DNA of 64,000 nt from an uncultured Lentisphaerota bacterium (GCA_903889245.1 CAISWQ010000018.1:62001-126000); one strand, 5' to 3'; counted from the stretch's first letter, positions 51,901 to 58,902 are shown. Program-made: numbers and translations. Notes: generated by a model not told the origin, from the sequence alone.

Positions 51901-52606
51901 ACAACAACTGGCAGGAGCCGGTCAGGAATTTCTCGCCCCACCATTCCTGCTCGTGCTGTTCGAGGATGTGCTCGATCCGCACGTTCGCGCCGCCGAGTTG
52001 CCGCGCCAGCGCCGCGCTGATCGCCTCCAGCATCGGCGTGATCCAGCGGACGCCAACGAACCGGACCTCGCCGGCCTCGCGCAGGGCGGCGGGCCAATGT
52101 GCGCGGTCTTTGTGGAGCAGTTTCAGGATGGCGGCGTTGAGTTCGGCCTCGGTCGCAACCTCGGCGGCGTGGGTGGCGGCGATGAAATCTTCGTGCAGCG
52201 CGGCGAGCGCGCGGTTCTTGGCGTCGCCGCGCGCGAGCACGGCGATGGCCTCGGCGGCGCGGTCAGCGAGCGGGGCAAGGAAGGCGTTGAGCTGGTGCAG
52301 CGTATCCTCGGCGGCTTGTGCCGAGAGCGCGGCGAGCGGACCGCGCGCCTTGGCGGGCCGCGCGAGAAAGCGGCGGGCGGCGTCCATCAGCAGGATTTCG
52401 TCATCGAGGTCGGTGGCGGGGCGCAGCGTGGCGAGCAACCCGGCGCGCCGGGCGGCGATGGCGCAGTCGCCGAGCAAAGCGGCGAAGGTCGTCTGGCCGC
52501 GCGCGTCGCAGAAGCCCGCCTCGTCCAGCGCGCGGCGCTCGAGTTGCCGGAGCGCGAGCGACGTGGGGTGGACCACGAGTGTGGACTTGGAACGGCCGCG
52601 TGTCAT
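48971..52606 (-). CDS. AddB-like exonuclease/helicase-like protein
   Basis: 1211 aa, partner of the AddA-like protein. The C-terminal nuclease domain has the PD-(D/E)xK elements LYVHGKLDRVD and VVDYKGTTKSG. A 4Fe-4S staple is indicated by a Cys in LATCPYKFFLQ and the cluster CGHCDFRGCCRY at the end. The N-terminal part resembles the inactive helicase fold of AddB (no clear Walker A). Residues near 395-420 (VASVVSGQLSVATSG, SEIIHHKSPSS) are encoded by two low-complexity DNA repeats at 51342-51428 and look inserted. One palindrome copy reads as RRIFQCLEILES near the C-terminus. Start ATG 52606 has no Shine-Dalgarno but a TAGCAT box 9 bases upstream. Confidence 0.82.
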   Translation of the reverse strand: MTRGRSKSTLVVHPTSLALRQLERRALDEAGFCDARGQTTFAALLGDCAIAARRAGLLATLRPATDLDDEILLMDAARRFLARPAKARGPLAALSAQAAEDTLHQLNAFLAPLADRAAEAIAVLARGDAKNRALAALHEDFIAATHAAEVATEAELNAAILKLLHKDRAHWPAALREAGEVRFVGVRWITPMLEAISAALARQLGGANVRIEHILEQHEQEWWGEKFLTGSCQLLFGAESAAEDAACHAPQTWGIVTSLREAYAMRDPGLAAEAREHLGFSCSAGLYGEVEDLARRIVWELEQPRARLRPEDIALVVPNVGRYSDAIEDVFRRFQLPYHFRRGRAAPAAPVVQAVLRVLEVRASRNRDALCALLESPWIAWEKIQASENASVASVVSGQLSVATSGTNLSGNHKSEIIHHKSPSSIADAIRRAGIEPELPDAKLLGARVRNYLLGKRAPAEQAEAAGAFAAQALRLIAGPGASGKAEQLCAQLLAELRGTLGVEHKVREYLQASADGLTRPAALFNSRAFTALLDQLELLRERAGQETLTWGELLALLRRVLRNVTVAAGTTDEAGVWILNPHDAAGLKFRVVMVAGLNAGVFPGLPAPSPVFSDAELQQLRAKLTGLPQTALAPSLARRSQDHLLFLTTLAAAAERLVFSYQSRDEEGEELEPSICFASAWRLAGWPSWDTLPARPPDAYDRWRCEVAPDIFGDAWRSLRRGKAIPTWQLKPFHGESFLATLSLALCRASDEARQQAARKLTAGHREHTPATRAADGVSELVARSLLMEAERTRLFTQTALQGGGTITKGGAKFIGAIAPAMWQQIRRTPRTVPDFSATELETLATCPYKFFLQRVLRLEPLRTNESEATPLALGSLVHRVMHHAFLLLRGDPPPAEAPPTLADIRRRFADLCRPAFAVQARDGAWRIAVDGRGRPVVNLQPEKIEPYLDLIAAVADAELEAEEHALESMMLGAVEQRGVVRTNLIAGCRNLLRLSLEPAVFEPATLPPLRRFPALLEFAFGSKEGCEKSAVTFVHPDDPVNRLYVHGKLDRVDLLADDDGVVQAMTVVDYKGTTKSGQKPEALAAEIVAARNCQLPVYGLVAQTVFGDALPMMLQYQPYRGDLSTIVKAVAKNWITLDGAPVDPATLAELIGDPKTPLFVAFTRRIFQCLEILESGAFVAQPQDCGHCDFRGCCRYTAPALEAEEGEAE
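49086..49105. repeat. Single palindrome copy inside the addB-like gene
   Basis: ATTTCCAGGCATTGGAAAAT lies in frame near the 3' end and encodes IFQCLE between the nuclease domain and the Fe-S cysteines. Confidence 0.88.
51342..51428. repeat. Low-complexity repeats inside the addB-like gene
   Basis: GATTTATGATGTATGATTTC-type units (51342-51377) and AACTGACAACTGACCACTGA-type units (51401-51428) are both in frame without stops. Confidence 0.85.
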
Positions 52607-52665
52607 CGTGGCGCGATGCTACCAGCAGCAGAAAATTCCGCCACGGTTTTCTAACGGCGATGAAA

Positions 52666-52775
52666 GTTTCCAGCCTTGGAAAGGCCCAGAGGCGGTTTCC
52701 CAAGGAGGGGAAAGTTTCACGGCGATTTTTCCAGGGCTCGGAAAAAATCGCGCGGACTTTTCCAAGCCTTGGAGA
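52666..52775. repeat. Palindrome array, 4 copies, upstream of the addB-like gene
   Basis: Copies at 52666-52682, 52695-52713, 52726-52747 and 52757-52775; centres 30, 32.5 and 29.5 bp apart. A possible fifth, decayed copy is centred about 32 bp further toward the gene (52634-52650). Confidence 0.9.
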
Positions 52776-52776
52776 T

Positions 52777-53649
52777 TCAGCAGCGCAGCAGGTCGAGCAG
52801 GGCGCTGCAATAGGCGTGCAGGGCTTGGTGATAGGACACCGGGTCAATGTGATTGGGCGGGCCGTAGGGGCTGTTGCTGATATCAATCACATAAATCTTG
52901 CCGGTGGGCCGGTCGCGGACCACATCCACCTCGCCAAGCTCCAGACCGAGGCGGGCGGCCAGATCGAGAATCTGTTGCTGCTCGGTGGGGGTCAGCAAGG
53001 CCCCGGTCTGCTCGAAGCGGGCGCGCGTGTTCACGTTGGCGAAGCGCGAAGCTACGGGTCGGTACTTCAGGTAAACAAAGGGAATCTGCCGGCCAACGAT
53101 GGGGACGCGGATGTCCATCACCTCACCGTCGCCGGTGCTGTTATCAATCAGCCGTTGGTAGACGTGGTCAGGTTCGGCGCGCTGCAGCGGGCACTGGACG
53201 ATGCAGCCATCGTGCTTGGCGTTGAGGTTGCTCTTGCAGACGGCGGGGCCGGTGTGGCGGGTCGGGTCCACCTGCGCCTGGTAGCCGAAGGCCGCGAGGT
53301 GCGCCGGTTCGAGCGTGAGCTTGCCGACATCGAGACAACGTCCGTTGATGATGTTCAAGGCCAACTCCGCCTGCGGGAGGGCTGGGCGCAGCGTGTCGTC
53401 GAGCCAATAGATGTTGCAAGCGCCACTCTGAAAGGGCTGGTTGGCCAGTGGCAGGCCGAGGCTGTGGCACACTTTCCACAGGATATATTTATCATGCGGG
53501 AAATGGGGGAAGAAATTCACCTTGAGCGGCAGGCGCGGCACGCCGGGCAGCCATTGGGCGAGATGATGCAGACGGTAGGAACCGGCCCGGCCGGCGCGCG
53601 CCAGGGCCCGCTTCAGGAAACCACGTTGCTGGGCTGGCTCTTTTTTCAT
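52777..53649 (-). CDS. ATP-grasp-like protein of unknown function
   Basis: 290 aa, cytoplasmic. The C-terminal region LGLELGEVDVVRDRPTGKIYVIDISNSPYGPP has the metal-binding E-x-D...(I)D-x-(N/S) layout of ATP-grasp enzymes, and the N-terminal FFPHFPHDKYILWKVCHSLGL resembles the start of ATP-grasp proteins that begin with a DKxxxW segment. A Cys-rich middle part (CKSNLNAKHDGCIVQC) is unusual and could be a metal site. It follows the secreted toroid-protein gene by 20 bases. Possible roles include a peptide or sugar ligase; none can be fixed from sequence alone. Confidence 0.5.
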   Translation of the reverse strand: MKKEPAQQRGFLKRALARAGRAGSYRLHHLAQWLPGVPRLPLKVNFFPHFPHDKYILWKVCHSLGLPLANQPFQSGACNIYWLDDTLRPALPQAELALNIINGRCLDVGKLTLEPAHLAAFGYQAQVDPTRHTGPAVCKSNLNAKHDGCIVQCPLQRAEPDHVYQRLIDNSTGDGEVMDIRVPIVGRQIPFVYLKYRPVASRFANVNTRARFEQTGALLTPTEQQQILDLAARLGLELGEVDVVRDRPTGKIYVIDISNSPYGPPNHIDPVSYHQALHAYCSALLDLLRC

Positions 53650-53669
53650 GGTGTCATCCCGTGCGGGTT

Positions 53670-54845
53670 TCACTGCTGGCCGGCGAGCGCGGTCTCGAGC
53701 GCGAGCAGCGTGTAGGCGGTGACGAGGACGGGGTCGGCCTCCATCCAGCGGTTCTCGGCGTTGACCCAGTAGCCGTGGCCGCTCCCGGCCTCGATCTTTT
53801 GCAGGCCGATCAGTTTCTTGACGAGCTCGGCGCGCCAGTTGACCGGGCCGGTCGGCGCGGTGATCTGCGCCGCACCGTTCACGGCGAGGGCCTTGGCGAG
53901 GACATTATAAAAATAGAACAGGCCCTGCTGGCCCATGCCAGGATTCTGGTCGAGCGACCAGTTGCGCGAGGCCCACTGCAAAGCGGCCTGTACGCGTGGA
54001 TCGTTGCGGTCCACCTCGGCGTAGATCAGGCTCAAGAGGCCCGCGTAGGTCATGCTGCCGTAGGAACGCAGTTGAAGTTCACCCGCCGCGTTGGTGATCG
54101 TGCCGGCCATGCTCGCGCCGGGTTTATAGCCGAAGCCTCCCGCGTTCGCCTCGGTCGTGCTGCCGGCGGCAGGCTTGTTCTGGAGGCGCGTGACGAAATC
54201 GGCGGCCGCCTGCCAGTCGAGATCAGCGCGTTTCTCGCCGCTCTTGCGCAAATCCTCGACAGCCTGTGTCAGACGCATGGCCTCAAAAGCGATGTAGGAG
54301 TTGGAGAGGTCGGCATAGGCGCGGCCGGTCTCGGCGTCGTAGCCCATGCCACCCTTGTAATCATCGTTGCCCATGTGCTGCGTACTGGCGATGAAGCGGC
54401 GCGCCTTGAGGATCACTGGCGCGAGGTCGGGGTCGTTCAACATCTTCAACGCGGTCATGCAAAGCGCTGTGTTATAGTTCGCCAACCCGCCGCCCTTCTG
54501 CTTGACCTGCGGCTCGCGGTAGATCGCGCCGTTCTCGTGGACACAGCCCAGGATGAATCTCTTCGCGTTGGCGATGGCGGCGTGGTTGGTCGTCCCGCCC
54601 TTGACCAGCGCCCAGAGCGGCAGCGCAGTCAACGCCGGGAAGTCGGGCGTGGACCAGTGGCCGCCGGGCTGCTGCTTGCTCTCCAGCCAGCGCATCCCGC
54701 GGTTGAGCGCGGCGCGCGCCTCGTTCTGCAAGGTCTGCGGCATCCCAATGGGCTCAACCGTCTTGCTGGTGATATGCACTTCTGCCGCGCCAGTCATCAC
54801 ACCCGACAGCAGGGTAACCGTCCAAAGGAAGAACACTTTATTCAT
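53670..54845 (-). CDS. Secreted prenyltransferase/squalene-cyclase-fold protein
   Basis: 391 aa with a signal peptide (MNKVFFLWTVTLLSGVMTGA). Repeated alpha-hairpin units with the pattern WLxxKQxPGGHW, AxxFVTRLQN, GGFGYKPG and LxxLIGLQxxxGxGHGYW mark the alpha/alpha-toroid fold of the prenyltransferase/squalene-oxidase repeat families. The DxDD and related catalytic motifs of terpene cyclases are not evident. Planctomycetes and Verrucomicrobia carry many such secreted proteins of unknown role. GGAG precedes ATG 54845. It is divergent from tRNA-Gln. Confidence 0.72.
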   Translation of the reverse strand: MNKVFFLWTVTLLSGVMTGAAEVHITSKTVEPIGMPQTLQNEARAALNRGMRWLESKQQPGGHWSTPDFPALTALPLWALVKGGTTNHAAIANAKRFILGCVHENGAIYREPQVKQKGGGLANYNTALCMTALKMLNDPDLAPVILKARRFIASTQHMGNDDYKGGMGYDAETGRAYADLSNSYIAFEAMRLTQAVEDLRKSGEKRADLDWQAAADFVTRLQNKPAAGSTTEANAGGFGYKPGASMAGTITNAAGELQLRSYGSMTYAGLLSLIYAEVDRNDPRVQAALQWASRNWSLDQNPGMGQQGLFYFYNVLAKALAVNGAAQITAPTGPVNWRAELVKKLIGLQKIEAGSGHGYWVNAENRWMEADPVLVTAYTLLALETALAGQQ

Positions 54846-54951
54846 GATTTTCTCCGCGCGCAAAATACCGGATCACCCGCCGGAATCAAGCGCACGCATA
54901 GAAGCGGTGCGGACGGCGGCAAGGTTCACCCGGTCGTTTCCGCACCCTCCC

Positions 54952-54979
54952 TTGACAGAAAATGCGCAGCCGCTATAGT
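54952..54979 (+). promoter_or_regulatory. Promoter of tRNA-Gln
   Basis: A consensus TTGACA is followed after 16 bases by TATAGT. The predicted start is 7-8 bases before the mature tRNA. It is the best -35/-10 pair in the window. Confidence 0.85.
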
Positions 54980-54993
54980 CCCGCCGCGCCTGT

Positions 54994-55067
54994 TGCCGGA
55001 TGGTGTAACGGTAGCACAACAGATTCTGAATCTGTTTGTCTAGGTTCAAATCCTAGTCCGGCAACCA
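54994..55067 (+). tRNA. tRNA-Gln (anticodon CTG)
   Basis: Full cloverleaf: acceptor TGCCGGA/TCCGGCA, D arm with GGTGTAACGGTAGC, anticodon stem ACAGA/TCTGT with loop TTCTGAA (anticodon CTG, reading CAG), and T arm with GGTTCAAATCC. The discriminator base A and the CCA end (55065-55067) are encoded. Four palindrome copies follow immediately. Confidence 0.97.
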
Positions 55068-55072
55068 ATCCC

Positions 55073-55184
55073 TTTTCCAACCCTTGGAACTTTTCTGCCG
55101 ATTTTTTCCAAGGCTTGGAAAACTTCCGCCGTATTTTTCCAAGGCTCGGAAAAACTGCGGTGTTCCTTTTCCAATCCTTGGAAA
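55073..55184. repeat. Palindrome array, 4 copies, downstream of tRNA-Gln
   Basis: Copies at 55073-55090, 55102-55122, 55134-55154 and 55167-55184; centres about 30.5, 32 and 31.5 bp apart. The first begins 6 bases after the CCA end. The array lies between the tRNA gene and a convergent gene, so it is not upstream of any start codon. Confidence 0.95.
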
Positions 55185-55200
55185 CCGCGCCGGGCACCCG

Positions 55201-56040
55201 TCAGTCGAGCGGGGCGACGCTGACTGCCTTGAAGAAGACCACGTCGCCGGGGTCGTGGTTCTGGAGCGCGATATAGCCGGCGACCGGGCGCGGGGCGTCA
55301 CGCTTGGGCTCGGTCCAGCGCTGCCGCGGGGGCAGGTCCGGGCTGGCGGCGTCGAAACGCGAGAGCTGCTTGCCATCCACCGCCACGGTCACCACGTTTT
55401 CGCGCAGCGTGATCAGCATCGTCCGCCACGCGCCGTCTGCTGCTGGCGGAAGGGGCGCGGCCTTGGCCAGGCCGTAGATCGCGCCGGTGCGATGGGCGTC
55501 GTCGTTGTCGTCCATGATCTGCACCTCGTAGCCGTGATGCACCGCATACCACACGCCTTCCTCCGCCTCCGACGCGGCCATCAACTTCTGCACCATGTCC
55601 TTGGGGAGTTTGCCTTTTGCGTCGCGCCGGACGGCGACCGAGGGCCGGTTGGTCCATGTCAGGATGCCGTCATCCAGGCGGACGTAGACGCCGGAGTTGG
55701 ACTTGGGTTTTTCGGCGCGATAGACGACGCGCAGCCGGCAGTCGCCCAGCCGCTCGCGCTGATAGACGAGCAGGCCCATGCCGCGCTCGTCGCACTCGGT
55801 GCGCAGGCCGTCCGCCGCGACGGCAAACCGGCCCCAGCCGATGTGAACCCAGTCGCTGGAAATTTTTCCGTCCGTGATCAGCGGCAGCGTCCGCCAGGTT
55901 GCGCCGGTGCTGGAACCGGCTGGCGACGTCACACCCGGCGCGGAGTCGGCTGGCTGGAGCAGCAGGACGACGCCAGCCACACCTGATAGGAAATGCTGCC
56001 AAGGACTCGGCGGCCAGTGGAAGGCCTGCGGGCAGATCAT
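55201..56040 (-). CDS. Secreted DUF1080 (3-keto-disaccharide hydrolase-type) protein
   Basis: 279 aa. After an N-terminal export signal the protein has the DUF1080 jelly-roll pattern: LITDGKISSDWVHIGWGRFAV, then SNSGVYVRL, GYEVQIMDDNDD and the closing GYIALQNHDPGDVVFFKAVSV. DUF1080 members include 3-keto-glucoside hydrolases and LamG-like binding proteins and are strongly expanded in PVC bacteria. ATG 56040 overlaps the stop of the pectin-lyase gene (ATGA), so the two are coupled and probably act on one glycan outside the cytoplasm. Confidence 0.82.
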   Translation of the reverse strand: MICPQAFHWPPSPWQHFLSGVAGVVLLLQPADSAPGVTSPAGSSTGATWRTLPLITDGKISSDWVHIGWGRFAVAADGLRTECDERGMGLLVYQRERLGDCRLRVVYRAEKPKSNSGVYVRLDDGILTWTNRPSVAVRRDAKGKLPKDMVQKLMAASEAEEGVWYAVHHGYEVQIMDDNDDAHRTGAIYGLAKAAPLPPAADGAWRTMLITLRENVVTVAVDGKQLSRFDAASPDLPPRQRWTEPKRDAPRPVAGYIALQNHDPGDVVFFKAVSVAPLD

Positions 56041-57683
56041 GGTTTGCGTCCCGCTTTTTTCTTCCGCATGGCGTCGTAGAGATTGGGCGGTTGCAGGCGC
56101 TCCGGAGGAATGGCCTCGAACCACATCCCGGCGGGCAGGCTCTCCTTCTTCTCGCGCAGGTTGACACCAACGATGATGATCGCGTCCTGCCCCAGGCTCT
56201 TCGGCTTGGCGGCCGGCTGGCGCGTGCGCAGGTTCCAGAACGTCGCGCCCGCCGCCGTATGGTTGCCACGTTCGCCGCCGCCGCTCGAAGAAAACAGGCG
56301 CGTGCCCTCGCCCGCGTCAATATCGGTGAACAGGTTTTCGTAGGGCGCCCAGCGGTGATGGTCCATGCAGAGATTCTCCGCCCGACCCGCGCAGAAGACG
56401 CAGCCCATCGCGCTCTGCACCGTGAGGTCGTGGATGAACTGCGTCTCCACGACAAAATTTGTGATGAGCGTGTCGTGGCCGTAGCTGGTGATGCCATGGT
56501 GACCGGTATGGCCCTGCGCCGATTTGCGCTGCGGGTCGGCGCCCAGCCGGATGCCATCAAGCGTGCAGAAGGTGCCGCGGATATACGGGCCGCTGTCGCC
56601 GTTCCAAATCCGCAGATCGCGCAGCCAGCAGTGCGCCGCGCCGGGGCCGATCTCCACGGGATTGAAGCCGACCTCGCGGAAATGCCCGCCGTAACGCGTG
56701 GCGGGGAATTCAAAGTTCAGGCCCTCGAGGCCCACATCGGTCACGCCCGGCAGAAACGCCGCCAGTTCTGGTTGCCATTCGGGACGCACCTCGAAACGCA
56801 GCGGGCGTTCCAGCGTCACCGTGTTGCCCGCCGCGGCCGTGATGCGGAAGACCTGGCGGCAGCGCCAGTTGTTCAGGCCGGAGAGCTTGCCACACTGGCC
56901 GTGATAGAGATATTTCAGCAGCGACTTCGCCGCATCGTCCTGCACGAGCAACACCACCTCCTCGCCGGGCTTGAACGCGGCGCGTTCCAGCGTGAGGCTG
57001 GTCGCGCCGCGCGGCGCGGGCGCGGCGACGCGCACCGCGTTACGCGGCTTTGCCTCGCTGCCGCCGATCATGATCAGCCCGCCGCCCCACGACCAGCCGG
57101 TCGTCGTCTGTTTGCCATCGGTCTTGGCCGGCTTGGGCCGCAGTTCCTCCAGCGGCTTGCGGAACAGCAGTGTGGTCTGGCCGGAGCCCGCGCCGCGCAA
57201 CACCAGGCTGGAGGCCTTGATTTCCAGCACGTCGTTGAGGAAGAAGCGGCCCGGCGGTATCAGCACCAGCTTGCCCGCGCCAGCGGCGAGGGCCTGCTTG
57301 AAGGCCGCGGTATCGTCGGTGCTGCCATCGCCCTTGGCGCCGAACGCCGTGACGGAGAGCGTCTCCTTCGGGATGCGGAACGGCTCCTCGCCGCGCCGGT
57401 AACCCGCGCAGGAAAAATCGGGCAGCCGGCCCGCCGCCGTCCAATGTGCCCCGTTCACATCCCACAATGCGGAGGTCTGTTTCTGCGCGAAACACGCTGC
57501 TGTGCCGACGGCCAGCGCCGCTGCGACGAGCAGGGCGCGGCCCGCCATGGAAATTTTTCCAAGGCCTGGCAAGGGTGGGGGCGTGTTTTTCCAAGCCTTG
57601 GAAAAATCCAGCTCAAGAAGTTCTGCGCTTGGGGAAAGGCCCTGGCGAGCGGTGGCCTGTGTGACGGTCGTTGCGAGTTTCAT
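56037..57683 (-). CDS. Secreted pectin-lyase-fold protein with repeat-encoded leader
   Basis: 548 aa from ATG 57683. The Pectate_lyase_3 start motif VTAFGAKGDGSTDDTAAFKQAL and the following LVLIPPGRFFLND mark a right-handed beta-helix as in polysaccharide lyases and phage depolymerases; substrate unknown. Two starts compete. ATG 57683 has a very good AGGAGCAAGGG; the protein then begins with 45 residues partly encoded by two palindrome copies (FSKAWKN, LPGLGK). ATG 57548 (MAGRALLVAAALAVG) gives a clean signal peptide but has no ribosome site. Probably the array was inserted just after the original start and is tolerated, or a leader peptide now couples to an internal start. Confidence 0.72.
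   Translation of the reverse strand: MKLATTVTQATARQGLSPSAELLELDFSKAWKNTPPPLPGLGKISMAGRALLVAAALAVGTAACFAQKQTSALWDVNGAHWTAAGRLPDFSCAGYRRGEEPFRIPKETLSVTAFGAKGDGSTDDTAAFKQALAAGAGKLVLIPPGRFFLNDVLEIKASSLVLRGAGSGQTTLLFRKPLEELRPKPAKTDGKQTTTGWSWGGGLIMIGGSEAKPRNAVRVAAPAPRGATSLTLERAAFKPGEEVVLLVQDDAAKSLLKYLYHGQCGKLSGLNNWRCRQVFRITAAAGNTVTLERPLRFEVRPEWQPELAAFLPGVTDVGLEGLNFEFPATRYGGHFREVGFNPVEIGPGAAHCWLRDLRIWNGDSGPYIRGTFCTLDGIRLGADPQRKSAQGHTGHHGITSYGHDTLITNFVVETQFIHDLTVQSAMGCVFCAGRAENLCMDHHRWAPYENLFTDIDAGEGTRLFSSSGGGERGNHTAAGATFWNLRTRQPAAKPKSLGQDAIIIVGVNLREKKESLPAGMWFEAIPPERLQPPNLYDAMRKKKAGRKP
57554..57606. repeat. Palindrome array, 2 copies, at the 5' end of the pectin-lyase gene
   Basis: Copies at 57554-57572 and 57586-57606 (TTTTCCAAGCCTTGGAAAA core), centres 33 bp apart. 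They lie between the strong ribosome site and the signal-peptide-coding segment. Confidence 0.93.
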
Positions 57684-57849
57684 CCCTTGCTCCTGTCTAT
57701 CACGTGCTACGCACTTCGCTTGCCTAGTCGTTGCCATGCTCATGCTGTTTCTCCAACGGACTGATTCAGCGGATATTGTCGCGCAGGTGGTTTTCAGAGG
57801 GCGCAGTTTTTCTGTGTCATCACACGCCGGCAGCGGTTAAGCTCCCGCC

Positions 57850-58683
57850 ATGCTGATCGCCCACGCAGAGAGTCTGGATGTCCATCGTAATCTGGCGGTG
57901 GAGGAGTGTCTGCTGGAGCAGGTGGAGCGGCGCGGGCCGATCCTGTTCCTGTGGCGCAGCGCGGGCGCGGTGGTGCTCGGCAAAAATCAGAATCCGTGGC
58001 GCGAGGTGAATCTCCCGGTGCTGCGGGCGGAAGGGCTGTCGCTCGCGCGGCGCTGCTCCGGCGGCGGCACGGTCTTCCACGACGCAGGTAATCTCAATTA
58101 CGCGTTGGCGCTGCCGCGCGATGCCTATGATCAGGACGCGGTCTTCGAGCAGCTCATCCGTGCTTTTCATCGCGTCGGGCTTTCGGCGGCGCGCGGGCCG
58201 CATCACAGCCTGATGGTACACGGCCGGAAATTTTCCGGCAGCGCGTTCTGCTACCGGAGACGTGTCGCGCTGCATCACGGCACGCTGCTGGTCAACGCCG
58301 ACCTTGCGCGGCTGACGCGCGTGCTCACCGGCGGTTTGCAGCTCGCCACGCGCGCCATCGCCTCGCACCCGATGCCGGTCGTCAATCTGTCGGAAATCAA
58401 ACAGGGCTTCGACCTTGCAGCCGCGGCGCGGGTGGTCAGCTCGGCCTTTGCCGCCAAGGCGCAACCGCTCGCCGTGGACGAACTTGATATCACGGAGAAA
58501 CTGGAACAACAGCGCTCGTGGGCCTGGCAGTTCGGCCAGACGCCGCCGTTCGAGTTCGATCTGGACAGTGCGATCATCCGCGTGGAGCAGGGCCGCGTCG
58601 TCGCGCCGCCATCCATCGCGCTGACTGCGACGCAGCACGCGCGCCTTGCGGCGCTTTTCCAAGGCTTGGAAAAGCCAGGCTGA
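57850..58683 (+). CDS. Lipoate-protein ligase A-like protein
   Basis: Attaches lipoate (or octanoate) to carrier domains of oxoacid dehydrogenases or GcvH. Family motifs are LARRCSGGGTVFHDAGNLNYAL and the lysine loop HGRKFSGSAFCY. At 277 aa it is slightly short of LplA and may lack the small accessory domain, as in LipM/LipL-type transferases; the exact reaction is therefore open. The last residues (LFQGLEKPG) come from a palindrome copy. ATG 57850 has no Shine-Dalgarno; a TAAGCT box lies 6 bases upstream. Confidence 0.82.
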   Translation: MLIAHAESLDVHRNLAVEECLLEQVERRGPILFLWRSAGAVVLGKNQNPWREVNLPVLRAEGLSLARRCSGGGTVFHDAGNLNYALALPRDAYDQDAVFEQLIRAFHRVGLSAARGPHHSLMVHGRKFSGSAFCYRRRVALHHGTLLVNADLARLTRVLTGGLQLATRAIASHPMPVVNLSEIKQGFDLAAAARVVSSAFAAKAQPLAVDELDITEKLEQQRSWAWQFGQTPPFEFDLDSAIIRVEQGRVVAPPSIALTATQHARLAALFQGLEKPG

Positions 58684-58704
58684 ATTTTTCCAAGGTCTGG
58701 AAAA
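58655..58704. repeat. Palindrome array, 2 copies, at the 3' end of the lipoate ligase gene
   Basis: Copies at 58655-58673 (TTTTCCAAGGCTTGGAAAA) and 58685-58704, centres 30 bp apart. The first encodes the protein C-terminus; the second follows the stop codon. Confidence 0.93.
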
Positions 58705-58730
58705 CGATGCGAATTTTCCTGCCAGATCAT

Positions 58731-58758
58731 AATCTCATACCCACGCGAGTGTGAGATT
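58731..58758. promoter_or_regulatory. Imperfect 28-bp palindrome, operator-like
   Basis: AATCTCATAC...GTGTGAGATT is symmetric at 11 of 14 positions. It shares the ATCTCA(C/T)AC half-site with the perfect palindrome 65 bp away. Confidence 0.6.
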
Positions 58759-58797
58759 TCAGGTGATCATTCTTCTGCCTATTCCCTCGTAGAATTG

Positions 58798-58821
58798 TCT
58801 CACACCCGCGCGGGTGTGAGA
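58798..58821. promoter_or_regulatory. Perfect 24-bp palindrome, operator-like
   Basis: TCTCACACCCGC and its exact complement GCGGGTGTGAGA. A TAGAAT box at 58790-58795 sits just before it on the plus strand, but no convincing gene follows before the convergent znuB end. The rest of 58684-58951 contains only the palindrome arrays. Confidence 0.65.
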
Positions 58822-58902
58822 TACCTGCTGGAATGGGTGATGTCATCCATGCCGAGGAGTCCGCCGCCGATGGAGGTTCAGGGCTTGAACGCTTTCTTAA
58901 AA

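Noticed and set aside
14351-58704. Palindrome arrays as CRISPR arrays
   Set aside because: Units are about 19 bp and imperfect, spacers only about 7-14 bp, arrays 2-5 units, many loci, several in coding sequence, and no cas gene is present.
14351-58704. Palindromes as Rho-independent terminators
   Set aside because: The T and A runs are part of the stem; no U-run follows it, and most copies lie upstream of genes rather than downstream.
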